A stretch of 26,124 nt of DNA from Saccoglossus kowalevskii. Lineage: Eukaryota; Hemichordata; Enteropneusta; Harrimaniidae. Positions 1 to 13,083 of the stretch are shown in pieces (the first letter of the stretch is position 1; each line of letters opens with the position of its first letter). Position numbers and translations under genes: made by a program. The stretch covers positions 169,502 through 195,625 of the forward strand of contig NW_003151757.1 of the NCBI RefSeq assembly GCF_000003605.2. The letters run 5' to 3'. The notes under the pieces are model-generated. The model was not told the origin of the DNA, made no database searches, and saw nothing but the letters and a program-made list of their open reading frames with translations.

Positions 1-465
1 GTGTTGTCACTTTGTAATACCGTATTCAGTATGGCTATATTTTACTGTATCACTCTATATTCCTCGATTCTACGAATGTGTAAATTGCATGAGTTAAAAT
101 AATCAACCACACTTGACATCCTTCCTTATTTAGCATTGATAGAAGTTGCAATAACATACGCAACAATACAGAAAAACAAAACAAGCTATTTTCTGATTGG
201 TCTGACTGTTAGATGTTAAAAGTAGGTAGCCAATCAGGAACAATCTTGCAAATAGCTTTGCATTACCTTTGACTCTAATCTAGGAACTGAAGAAGTCCGA
301 GAACACAAAACACTCCACTGATTATAATCTACACAACAAACCATAAGAACACACTAGTACACGGCACAAAACAGTCAAACCAGTAAGATGAAGATGAATT
401 TAAGACATGTACAGTAAGTTGCATAGTGTATACATGTTAATGCATATATAATGTTCAATCTTCAG
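1..465 (+). other. Gene A intron, left part cut by the window
   Basis: No exon seen. It contains the repeat copy at 186-420 and ends with the acceptor of stalk exon 1. Confidence 0.5.
186..420. repeat. Duplicated intron block, copy 1 (partner 2722-2937)
   Basis: About 230 bases align with 2722-2937, including the shared strings ttctgattggtctga, tccgagaacacaa and gaggatgaattta or its near variant. Both copies hold an inverted pair (ttctgattgg ... caatcaggaa or taatcaggaa) that could fold. Each copy lies in an intron adjoining a stalk exon that ends M-T-T-(T)-I-K-S, so exon and intron duplicated together. Confidence 0.8.
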
Positions 466-543
466 ATACCAGTACGAATTTCACCACTATATTCACCACC
501 GATGCGGGTTCTGCATTTGATATGACGACTACGATAAAATCAG
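466..543 (+). CDS. Gene A stalk exon 1 (phase 1-1, 78 nt)
   Basis: Acceptor ttcag before 466 and donor gtaaat after 543. The phase 1 frame reads D-TSTNFTTIFTTDAGSAF then DMTTTIKS-G, rich in Thr and with an N-F-T N-glycosylation sequon. Its tail resembles that of the exon at 2632-2685 (MTTIKS). This is the first exon visible; the gene continues to the left. It probably forms part of an O-glycosylated extracellular stalk (inference). Confidence 0.6.
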
Positions 544-3500
544 GTAAATACACTCAGTCACGTAGGTAGGTACATTAATATATAGTTCTCTCAATGATTT
601 GTTAATTTCTTGAAGATATATGTCAGTCATATATTTGGTTGTCCATTATTATTTTGTTATTTTCTGTTATATTTTATATTGTATGAATTATTAATGCGGG
701 TATCAGTGTTGTATGACGATCTTTTCACGTATTTATATTTTTCAAGTCATGTTGCTACTGTACATGTGGAACACTCTGACCACGATCACACGTGCGATCT
801 AGACCTATTTTTAGAGTAGGTGACGTAGAACTATAATTCACGTTTCATTTCGTGTTTGTATATTTAACTATATAGTTGTCATGAGTTGTCAAGATTTCTA
901 GTCCAGTCAAATATAAATCTCGATAGCGTCTGAAGGAATTTGTTTTATTCGTGCAAGTGTGTGTGTACGAAAACAGTAGGATTATTCCTAGAGGGACCCT
1001 ATAGGCAGGCATTTTACCCATGTAAGGGAATGATTTCATGGTTTTCGAATTACTATAATTCCAAGAAATTGTTGAAATGTTACCTCAATTTTCCGCAAAC
1101 TGTTTGTATCACTTAATTTGTGACCTTTCACATCCGTTTGCAGAATATATTATTCTTAGCCAATAAATAGCAATGAATAAAAATACACATAGATAACCAG
1201 TCGACCGTAAAGTACGGATTAATGCGGTATTCAAAGCATACCTGGGGTAAAAACGCAAAAAGCAGTTGACCCGTATTCTAATGTGTATTTCGCATACTGA
1301 ATGGTGAGACAATAGACCCATCCAGATACATCAAATGATGTTCTTATTGTAACGGATGTGATGTTTGGGAATAGAGAACAAAATTAGCATGCGTCATTCT
1401 CACACACTGTCAGGTACATGTAACAGGCAGAAATTAATGTATTACAGTTACCATACAGAGACTATTATACCAAAACCAAATATCCGTCGAGATCTCGTTC
1501 AACGCGGGAATACCATGATTATATTGATCAGCGGAATACTGAGTGGAATAGCATTAGAAGTACAAAACAAATCACGTGAATTCTCGCCTTCAACGAGATC
1601 TCGGAAGTCTTGAGTACAAGAAAAAGACATTTAAATAGAAATTTAATAAATAAAACCCACTTATTGACCAGTTTATATTGTGATATACACAATGCGACTG
1701 CAATGTCAATGACATTGTGCACAGTATTGTATATTATTTGTGCATTTGCTATACAATGATATGTTGGTAAAAAGATGCAGTCTCCTAACGTAGACTGAAG
1801 CTACTAGTCACAAGTCAAACCACTGCTTCTTAAACAATCACCAAATATTAGCCAAATAACCAAATAACCGCACAATTCTCATTATTATTTCTCTCATAGA
1901 TGGAAGTTCACTTGCGTATACTGCAAGCGTTTTCGCCACAGATATGAAAATTCAATACAGTTCGAACATTCCAACTACACTGGAGCAAGGTATATATGAC
2001 ATTTTTAATTAACTAACAGAACAGATAAAGACAACGATATAATGTAACAAAAAATGTGTCAATATGTCAATAGCCGATCAATACGTATTTGGCAGTTGTA
2101 CAATTATATAAATGCAAACAATAGAATCAAACACATAAGACCTTTTTGATGAACGCAAAAACAATTGTATAATATTGAAAAACACAACAGTAGTAAATCA
2201 TCATAAAAATGGTCGTCAACTTACATTTTTGGATGAGTACAAGTAACCAATATGAAAACCGGTCAACGGAGTTTAGTGGGTCAACCCCTACCCTGGGTTA
2301 GTGTGCCACAGACGCAATAAAAATGCCAATTCCACTGGCAGAGATTGAGATGAGTATAAGTAACCAATATGAAAACCGGTCAATGGAGTTTAGTGGGTCA
2401 ACCCCTACCCTGGGTTAGTGTGCCACAGACGCAATAAGAATGCCAATTCCGCTGGCCGAGATTCATTTACTATGCGACTCCTGAGGAACCTTGGTTAAGG
2501 TCTGCAGGTGCATCAAGTAACCAATATGTCGTGGTTATTAAAGGTTGAGCGATCTAGTATCTTCAAACCAATAAAGAGCGATACACACGCCTGATCTGTA
2601 TTTTAATTTGTGTATTTCTTGATTTCCGTAGAGAGAAATACAGAGCTGGAAGAAACAACTCTTGGTATGACAACGATTAAATCAGGTAATATGTCACGTG
2701 ATACATTGGCATTATATATTATCGCTTTCTGATTGGTCTGAATGTTGCTAGGGCAATAGGTAGCTAATCAGGAATAATCTTGCGAGTATCTTTGCATTGA
2801 CTCTGAATCTAGATATAGTGATTCACGAGGTCCGAGAACACAACACAATCCAAAAGAACAAAACAATTGACTAGTACACTACACAATAAAGTCAAATCTG
2901 TACGATGAGGATGAATTTAAATTATGTACAATCAGTAGAAGAGTTCTCATTGTCGTGTGATACCGCAAAAACCAACAAAATCTTAAAAGCATGGAAACGC
3001 CGAAATATCGCTGAGAGCGAAAAAGCCATGTGATATTTTTACTTTAAAAATAGTATTTTGTTACCATGGCCTTATGTAACCTTGGTATGCAATTTTATTT
3101 ATTTGTTGCTACCCTTTTACATCAAGGGCTTACTAATACGTAATTAGGAGCAGCAATACAATTACTGGAAACAGACAATTTAAAACTTAAAGGAAGTACA
3201 AGAAATTGGAACTTTCAAAACTTAAAGAAAATACAAAAAAATGAATCTTTTAAAGAATAAAAATGCAATACAAATGATGCTAACACTATAATCAATGTAA
3301 AAAAAAAACGGTTTCAGGAACCAAAATAATTTGTGTGACATTCTCGCTCTCAAAGCGGTTTTGCAACAAGACAAATTGTTCGCCACCATATCTCCCTCCC
3401 AGATGAAATTAATGACGATTTCCTTGGCTGTTCTATTTGGAGATCTGCAAGAATTAAAAGTCAGTGTAAACATAGTCACATGACACCGAGGGTTTGACAT

Positions 3501-6500
3501 AAATCCAAGAGTATACAGAAGACCCCTTAAGTTGACAGTGATTTGAAAAGCATTGAATATTTGTGAGTTCTGTTCTTCTCTAGACATTACTACATCAGAT
3601 ATGCCTACTACTATTCAGATGGCACCGACAACGGTTATTTCTACTGCAGAGGTACTAGCAGGTAGGCAGCATGTACATCAGTAAAACAGTGCAAAACTTG
3701 TATCAGGTAGACAACGCTTTTTATCGCTTGTAATCGTCGTACATATATTTTTGACGCGATGATCTTTTACTCTTGAAATTGGAGAAATAATGTTTTTTCG
3801 ACATTGTTCCAATCATTTTACATACAGTCGTAACTAAAATAAATATTAATTTGACAATTATTATTATGCTAATGCAAAATAGCGAAGAATTATATTTCTG
3901 TGACTTTAGCTTTGACTAATATTCAATGTCCTTGAGAATTACTTTGTTTGTATAAAAAGGAAAATAAACAACCACACACGTCGACGGTAAACCAAAAAGT
4001 GACCAAAACCCTCAGCTTTCTTACGCAAAGCATTGTGGATTCAAAAACGCCATCAACGGCCAAAACCACATTTAATCAGACTCGGTGGAGGGCGCTATTT
4101 AATTGAATTTCTAAATCAAAATACATTTAAATCTGTTTGTAATATTTTCTATTTAACTTGTGCCATACATAACACTCATATGTGTGTTGTTGAACTTCAC
4201 AAGTTTTTATTTGTTAAGAATAAGTTTCGTGTGCATGTAAGTTTCATGTCTGACACCACCTCTGGTTTTCTCTCAACAATTTCTCTCAACACATCTCACG
4301 ACTCGATTAATTTATAGTATATTTCCGTTTGATTTAATTTACACCTTTCAAAGCATTGTAATAGTAATATTCCGAGTTACTGCCTTTCCTAATTGTGTAA
4401 ATACACACCACAGTGAATAAGACAGATATTTCCCGTGACAGGGCGCTATTAGAGCTTAATAATTCAAAGAAAATTTGCAAACAGATCTGCCCCCCCCCCC
4501 TCCAAAAAAAACAAACATGTTTTTATGGAAACCAGGGTATATTGGCATGTCAGCTCTGTTTTCGTTGTTTTTTGTCCGAAATGTTTCTGAAAAAAGTATT
4601 TGGTTACTGATCATGAGTAAATACAATGGGCCGGCGTATGTTATTGTGCGTTGATTGTTCGCTGCTGCATGCATATACCCTATTAACTAGCCCCATTTTT
4701 GCAGTAGAGTAAAAAAACAGTATTCCAGAAATTGTCAACAACGCGTAGTACACTTTATGTCACAGGAGTAAATATGTCATCACCGATTCAATAAATCAAT
4801 AAAGCTAATAAAATAAAAAATAAAAAAAAATAAAAATAAAATACCCAATAAAGCACCAGGTTTAAATTCAATGATATGATATTTTTTTAAATACATTATT
4901 TGCAAATGCAAACATAAAGTTTATACATTTTACTTATTAATTGAGAAATTTGTTTGAATCTTATATCATATTATAAAATAGTATACATTATGCTCTTCTA
5001 TAGAGATTACTACTATGGGCTCAGCTACTACTGAGATGGGAATACCAACATATATTTCTACAACACCCGAACCAGGTACACAAATCTATTATTACATTAT
5101 GTAATTTGTTTAAAGCAAACAACAGACACAGGGCAAGGTGTGTGAACAACTTGGTCAGCATATTAAAATTATAAAAGTTTGGGCTAATAATTTTCATTGA
5201 AAATAAATACATACTTGTATATTTAATGTCGTCCGAACTGAAACATATTATAGATAACAACAAAAGTATTAGCATTAATAATATATTTAATTTGTTATTA
5301 ATTTTTGAAAACCACATTAGCCATTTTATAACTGCATTATTTTTTGATCACTTTACATGCCTCGTACTATACTTTGACTATACTTTCTTTTGTATATGAA
5401 CAGAAAAAGTCTGTAAATGTCTCACCTTATACAATAGTTGTCAATGTTTATTAGACATTTGTTTGTGTTCACATAGCGATCAGTACTACCAGCTCAATTG
5501 TTACTGATATGGGACTGCCGACTGCTATTGCTACAACATTGGAGCCAGGTATGCAAAACATCATCAGCAAAAACACATACTATTAGAACGTGTGAGGTGG
5601 TCTGATTTCAGGAATCTTTTTAGCAAAAGTAGTAGGACACCGTCGCCAATATTTTACATGCAACATCGGACAATTAATTATTATATAAATCAATATTAAT
5701 TTTACAAATTCATTATTATGCTAATGACAAATCAGCGAAGAATGATTTTTGGGACTTTGAATTCGAAAAGTAATCTTCAATGTCTTTGATAATGTTTGTA
5801 TTCATATGTATGTTGCTGAACTTCACAAGTTTTTATTTTTTTAGAATAAGTTTCATGTGTAAGTAGGTTTCATGTCTGATACCACTTCCGGTTTTCTCTC
5901 AACAATTTCCCTCTTCAACACATCTCACAACTCGACTATTATTCTATAATGAATTGTTAACCCATTAACGATAAAAAAGTCAACTACCTTGAAATAATTG
6001 AATATAAAATCAGTATGGTAAGTTCCAATTTTCCAGTGAATAGACAGAGGTGAACTGATTTCAAGAATCTTTTTAGTAAAAGTAGCAGGACACCGTCGCC
6101 AATATTTTACATGCAACATCGGACAATTAATTATTATATAATGAATTGTTAACCCATTAACGATAAAAAGACAAGTAGCTTGAAATAATTCAGTATGAAA
6201 TCAGTATGGCAAGTTCCAATTTGCAAATTTATTTTTTATTGTGTACAATGTTCTCATGATGAAATCAACATATTTATTCATTCGATGTTATAATGGTCTA
6301 TATAGTGAGTTAAAAACGTTGATATGGGTATTGTTAACAGACATGAAGACACATGGCACTGTCACTACTGTCCAATGGACACTACCGAGCGTAAGTACAA
6401 TGGGATGGGCAACGTCGTCAAAGCCGTTCACTGACATGAAACTAGCAACTGGTATGTATCATTTGTCAATGAACTAATTATTCAACATACCATATAAATT

Positions 6501-9500
6501 GAATCCATGCCTTTTTATTAATTTACATAATAGTTATTTGTTGCGGTTATTCTTTTCACCGCCAGAATTTCTTGTTCAAATGTGTGTGCACGTTTTTTAA
6601 CATTCTTCAATATTTTATGAGATGAACCCTAATTTAAGTTTCGGCCAATATCCAGCTTGTATTCAACAAATTTGGTTATTGTCGTTCCAATCGTTTGTCG
6701 GAAAGTGCAGATTATAAACAGGACCATTTTGTCAATGAAAAAAGGTACTGGTGGTAAAGAGGTTACGATTTACCAAATAATTTGCACACAACTACAAATT
6801 GATTTCCCGTAGCCAGATATCATAAAACATTTCTTAAGAAATAATTATGGTTGGCGATGTCAAGCCCAATTATAAACATTAGGATTGTCAATATCATGAA
6901 GATGTTATACTCCAGCAACTTCACAGCCTTTTTATACGTTCAAAATTACAGTCTGAACACGTGTATGTCACGTGTTCTTAACACAAATTACTCTAAACCG
7001 TTTGATATATACACAACACAAAAATATTATTATATGATCTGTCACAGACGCCTTGGAACTATAATCCCAATTGTCCAATTTATTGTTGTTCAATAATTTC
7101 TATGAATGGGATTTTCATTACACCATGAAATTTATGAAACTGGGTCGTCATTGTTATTTAATATTGAAAAATGTGGAAACTTTATAAAGAAAATAATTAT
7201 ATTCATTCTTAAGTTGTAGTCTTTACAAAAAAAATATAAAATAAATAAGTTAATATATTGGCACAGTATTGAGAGTGTACATTTACGTTTAAGTCAGCAG
7301 AACTATTTTGTTATATTTAACAAAGAAAGCAATCAACGCACAAAAAAAGATACTCTGGATATTCACGCTGCTATGTGGTTAATTAAAAATACTGCAGTGT
7401 GCGCACGAAGGCAGTAAGACAATCAATCAACCCGTCGCGAAGATCAATGCGTTTTCGGACTGTGCGCGTCCGATGTAAACAAAAGAAGGTTTTCTCTAGT
7501 GACGTATACGTGAAGTGTATTTCCAAATGAGGGAAACCTTTTTAATGAAAACATCCATAGAGCAGATGGACTGTCGACATGCCATAACGGACAGTGTGTA
7601 TATATTCGTAATCAGTTAAGAGTTCGACCACGGCGTGTTGGGGTGTTTTTCTTGCAACTGTTTGCGACCTCTGGTCAGCACTCCGTAGATTGTACACCAT
7701 GATAAAGACACCACAATATACGGCTATTATATGTCAGTTTAAATTTTTACTTGCAGATGTTTCCACCCAGTCGATGTCTACACACATCCAAACAACTGCA
7801 ACTATCTTAACAACATCTATTCAAGGTAATACATAGTGATCAGATCAATTGAAAATTAAACTTTTGTTCTTATATTACGCAAAATATAATAATCTATAAC
7901 TATATTTACAACTATTAATCGTTTATTAATAGAATTATTGATTGATTGGTTGGTTATCGATTGACTTATTATTATTAACTGATTGATTGTTGATTGATTG
8001 AATAATTTATTGATTTGTTCATCAATTATTTGAGTAATTGAATTGTTGACATTTTGAGGTGCATCTGTTTTATCTGCCCAGATCGTCGGTACATTGATAT
8101 AGGGTGCACTCGATACCGTGTGTACAACGATACACAGTCATGGGAAAGTTCAAAGATACTCTGTGAAAAACGTGGTGCGGTGCTTGCTTCATTAAGCACC
8201 AGTACCGTCAGCGATGGTGTCATACAATTCATCATAGATAATAATATAGACGATGGTTTGGTTGACTATTGGATTGGACTCAATGACATTTCACAAGAAG
8301 GGAGTTACATATGGATCAACGGTGACCCATTCGTTTACACGAGCTGGTCACGAGGCAATCCGAATAATTTTAGAAATCAGGACTGTGGCCAGCTGTGGTA
8401 AATGTAAAAAGAGTTATAGGAAAAAAACATTTAACTTTCTTAAACCACTATATTTTTGTGAGAACAAGATTGGCATACATATTTTCCATACTACCCTAGT
8501 GCACCATTTGTTGATTGGACACTCTATCCTCACGAACAAAACGTTTGTTTACTAACCGTTTTGCTGTGTAGTCATTTGTCTGATACATATTATACCGTAC
8601 TGTTGCCATTGTTAGAATAATATGTTACGCCATTTCTATATTTATTAGATGAAAATATATTGTGTTCATTCTGTCCTAAATCTGCAAAACATTTTAAAGT
8701 TAAAATAAAGCAAAAAGTCAGTACAACATTTATCGCATTGTTTGACTTGAAAATAAAAAGTATATTCATACTGTAACAACTGAAGCACCTTAAAACTCGT
8801 TTTACTCCGTGTTTTGTCTGTATGTTTTAGAATGATATTATCTTTGAACAGCACATACGATGAGCAAAATATACAAGCGACGACATAGTGCCATGTTCGA
8901 TTTTACCTTTAATAATTTGCACGTCGTGTCGCAAAAATAAATAAAAACAAACTTTTCTACTATAATATCAACACCCGACTGTGGCTTGTTCTGTAGTTCT
9001 GCAGGTAAAACAAACCTACAAAATATGGCTAATCATTTATGACAGAAATGGTTCGGCGTTAAATGGCATAACGTATATAAAAAAAGTGAATTATCTTCCA
9101 ATTATGTATCTGTGTACCATATTAAACTAAGATAATTAATATATAATCAATAAAACTAATTAAAATATACACAAACAATTGGATATAAAAATATGTGAAA
9201 TCATTCAGTTAAAAAGGTTTCACTTAAATGAGTGGTATACTTAAAACTGTATATACTGAAATACAAATTACGTAATATACATATAACTATTTCACTGTAC
9301 AGGACTTCTCGAAACTTCCAATGGGACGATGCTGCATGTTCTCGTAGCAAGGGTTACATATGTCAAAGGTAAGTTGTTGTGTAGTTTATCTATCTAATGT
9401 GGTCAACTATTTATTTATTCATCATGATTTTTATTAAGTATAATTAATTCCAAGTAGGCGCTCGCGCCCATGGCTAGGTTTTACGAATTCGAATCAAATT

Positions 9501-12500
9501 ATCCAGAAATCTTGGATAAGATTAAATTAACTAGGAAAAATTATTTCCGTGACAGGAGCTTTTCCTGTTGCATAACGACATAGAGGAACCCGTTCGATGT
9601 TAACAATGCTAGACATTATAGGCCCACGAAACAGTTGTATATCTATATTATTCATGTATTCATTGCGATGTGTCATTTTGAAGACACATTTACGTTCCCA
9701 GCCCTCTACTAATCAATCATCACTCCTACTAGCTCAATCGATCATTGTGGTGACGTTACTACACCGGGATTGACAACTGGTAAGTGACCTTCATCCATGA
9801 GAATAATTTAGATGATAGAGAAATATAATATATTTGGAACTAATCAAATATATATTATATTCGGAATTGGCCTCTGAGACCTTGTTCATAGTTTGATGGC
9901 CACGCGAATAGGTTTGGTGCCCTCCCCTAATGTTGTTCTCTTGACGTTTGTAATGCCATTTGGAGAAGTGAACACGCTGGCATTCTAAATCAACTTTGGT
10001 AAATGAACGTGTGTCCTCGCGTCACAGGAATGATCAGATAAAAGCTTATCACTCGCCACCTCAATATTAAGAGCACTGCCTTGTTTTAAAATTACTAAAG
10101 ATAGTTCCAAACGAAATGTGCATCCTGAACGCATGTTGTTTATATTTCTGTCCCACTATTGCTTTCTCATCTCTAATATTCCAAATATCATGATTACAGT
10201 GATCAGACAAACACTGAAAACTATTTTTTTTTAGTTTTGTCCCACTCAAATCATTTATTGTTTCGGTCTAACAGGTATCCTCACTATTATAATCCATAAG
10301 ATATCATATGAGGTTATTACGAGGATACCGCAAAGTGTGCACGAAGACTGTACAGCGAAGTATCAACTGACGCGCAGCGGAGGTCGATGCAACCGTGAAC
10401 TGTCTGAAAGCCTACTTGCGGTATCCTCGTAATAACCTATTATTATACAACTTTTCCTCCCAAAGATACATCATGGGAATGCCAAAATACAAAAAAAAGT
10501 TTAGAACAGATTGAGCGAACTACTTTGTATGGGGTCTAATCAAACTCTGGGGCTGCCTTGTTTATTTTTATTATTAGAGAACGCTTAGGCGCGTAGTTGT
10601 TCCATATTTGGAATTCGAATTTTCCTAATATGGTAGCATAGAAATACCCAATGCAATACCACAAAATTACTACACGCTGTAACTTGTGGCGTTACGCTGA
10701 CAGAAGTATAATAATAGTTTGTACTTTTTATTTTTTCAGATGCCATCAGCACGCACGTTTCATCTACTGCAATGGTCTCAACTACACCTGATCCAGGTAT
10801 GATGTAACGATAGGATTGCAAGAAATGTTAGCCTTGTTAACAAGAACATTGATGTTCTTAATTATTCACCACTGAAGACTGACTAGCGGCGCCAATGTGA
10901 ATTCGGGGATACAAAGATACTAACTTGCTTACACGCTCATTAGACCCCCCCCCCCACACACATACCAACCACCAACTGACTCTCCGGTTAAACAACCAAC
11001 CGGCCAACTATCTGACCTATTGATCAATAGGTGATTTTCCGTACAATTGCGAGATCTCGCGAGATGTATGAAAGACGCGCGTCGAACGTCTGCCGCAAAA
11101 GTCGAACGATTTGATTTTAAACTAGAATTTTTTTATTTTGTAACTCGCACCGACCGGCCGATCTTCGACAGAGGAATATTGCTTCCGAATACCCTCATTT
11201 AATTGAAATTGCCTATCATGAAATGTGGACAGCACATTATTAAGCATGGAAATGCCCCCCAAAGTACTTCGCGTTTGTCGAATCCCACGCGATGTTTGAC
11301 GCCACTACGACGATATGACCTTTGTTTGTCCTGTTTTTACGCTCGATTTCACGCATAACGCGTGATTCTCGCAGTGGAGAAAAATGGTCTATTAGCCGGT
11401 TGATATGATTTTGTTTTACCTATTTAGATCGCCGGTACATTGATATCGGTTGCTATCGATACAGTTTTCATAACGACACCCATTCATGGGAAAGTTCTAC
11501 CACACTCTGTCAACAAAATGGCGCCGTGCTGGCTTCATTAAGCACAAGAACCGTCAGCGATGGTGTCATACAATTCATCATAGATAATAACATAGACGAT
11601 GGTTTGGTAGACTACTGGATTGGACTCAATGACATTTCACAAGAAGGGAGTTACATATGGATCAATGGTGACCCATTCGTCTACACAAACTGGTCACGAG
11701 GCAATCCGAATAATTTTAAAAATCAAGACTGTGGTCAGTTGTGGTGAGTCTAAAGAGAATCGTATGAAAACAGGTGACTTTTTTAAACCGCTGACAATTT
11801 GTATTAGAACAAACCCGACTTAAAATGTTGATTTTAAATACTGTACCAGTTAAATAAAAACGTGGAATAATAATAAGAAAAATGTTAAGTTTCTGCTGAT
11901 AAAAATAAAATTTAAAGTAAATTAGCTCATTTAAAATTGAATTCGCACATAGATATATATGCATTTAAACAATGCTATTTAAATTTCTTTAAGTATGTTA
12001 GGGTAAGCGTAATTAATTAACAAACTTCCACATAGTAGACTGAGTATAATAGTATTCAGCAATCATGGATGGTCGCTTGACCTTTTAATTTCGACTCGCT
12101 CGTTTCGTTGTATAACATTCCTTTTCAATCATGAACTGCGTATAATCTCATTGTGAATATAGCTAAGCTATACTCGGTGTAACGAAATTACAATTAAGAT
12201 AATTTGCATAAAACAAATTTTATTTAAAATTAACATGTCTCATGTTTGCGATTAGTATCTATTTCTACTGACCAGTCTTGCCGTGGATTATTTTGACATT
12301 TAGTTTAAATTCACTTACCGTTATTGACATTTTGTGCAACGCGGACATGTGAAAACACTCATTTTGGTTCTTCTTGTATGTGACTTTGTTGAAATGAAGT
12401 TTTGAGGTCATCGATATGAATGCAAAATATTGCTCGAATTGCCGAACCCTGCGGTAAACTAATAGTCGGTTTGCAGGAATTAGTTGGTGGCGTTACAGTT

Positions 12501-12991
12501 TCTGTCACATTATGATAAATATAAAAAGAATTCGGGGATACAAATACTTTTCAAAGTTAACTAAAAGATAATAAAAACTAATAAAACACACATACACTAG
12601 GATAGGAATACATGTCAAACTAATTTAATTGGTTTAAAATGTGTCACTTGAATAATGAGTGATAACCGTATACAATGTAAATACAAGATACGTAATATAC
12701 ATGAGTTTGTATAACTACTTCACACTACAGGACTTCTCGAAACTTTCTATGGGACGATGCTAAATGTTCTCGTGACAAGGGATACATATGTCAAAGGTAT
12801 GTTTGTGTTTTACTCATTCCCAGCATGCAACCTTGATGATAGTCGGTGGAGATCTCTTGAGGTGATGTAATTTCCGTTTGCCATTGCGCATGCGCATTAA
12901 GACAGACATGTCGTCTTGTTTATGCATTTTTAGTAGTCCCCTTAAGCGCTTGCAGATTAATCGTATTTATTTATATACATACATATATATA

Positions 12992-13083
<92 letters not shown>

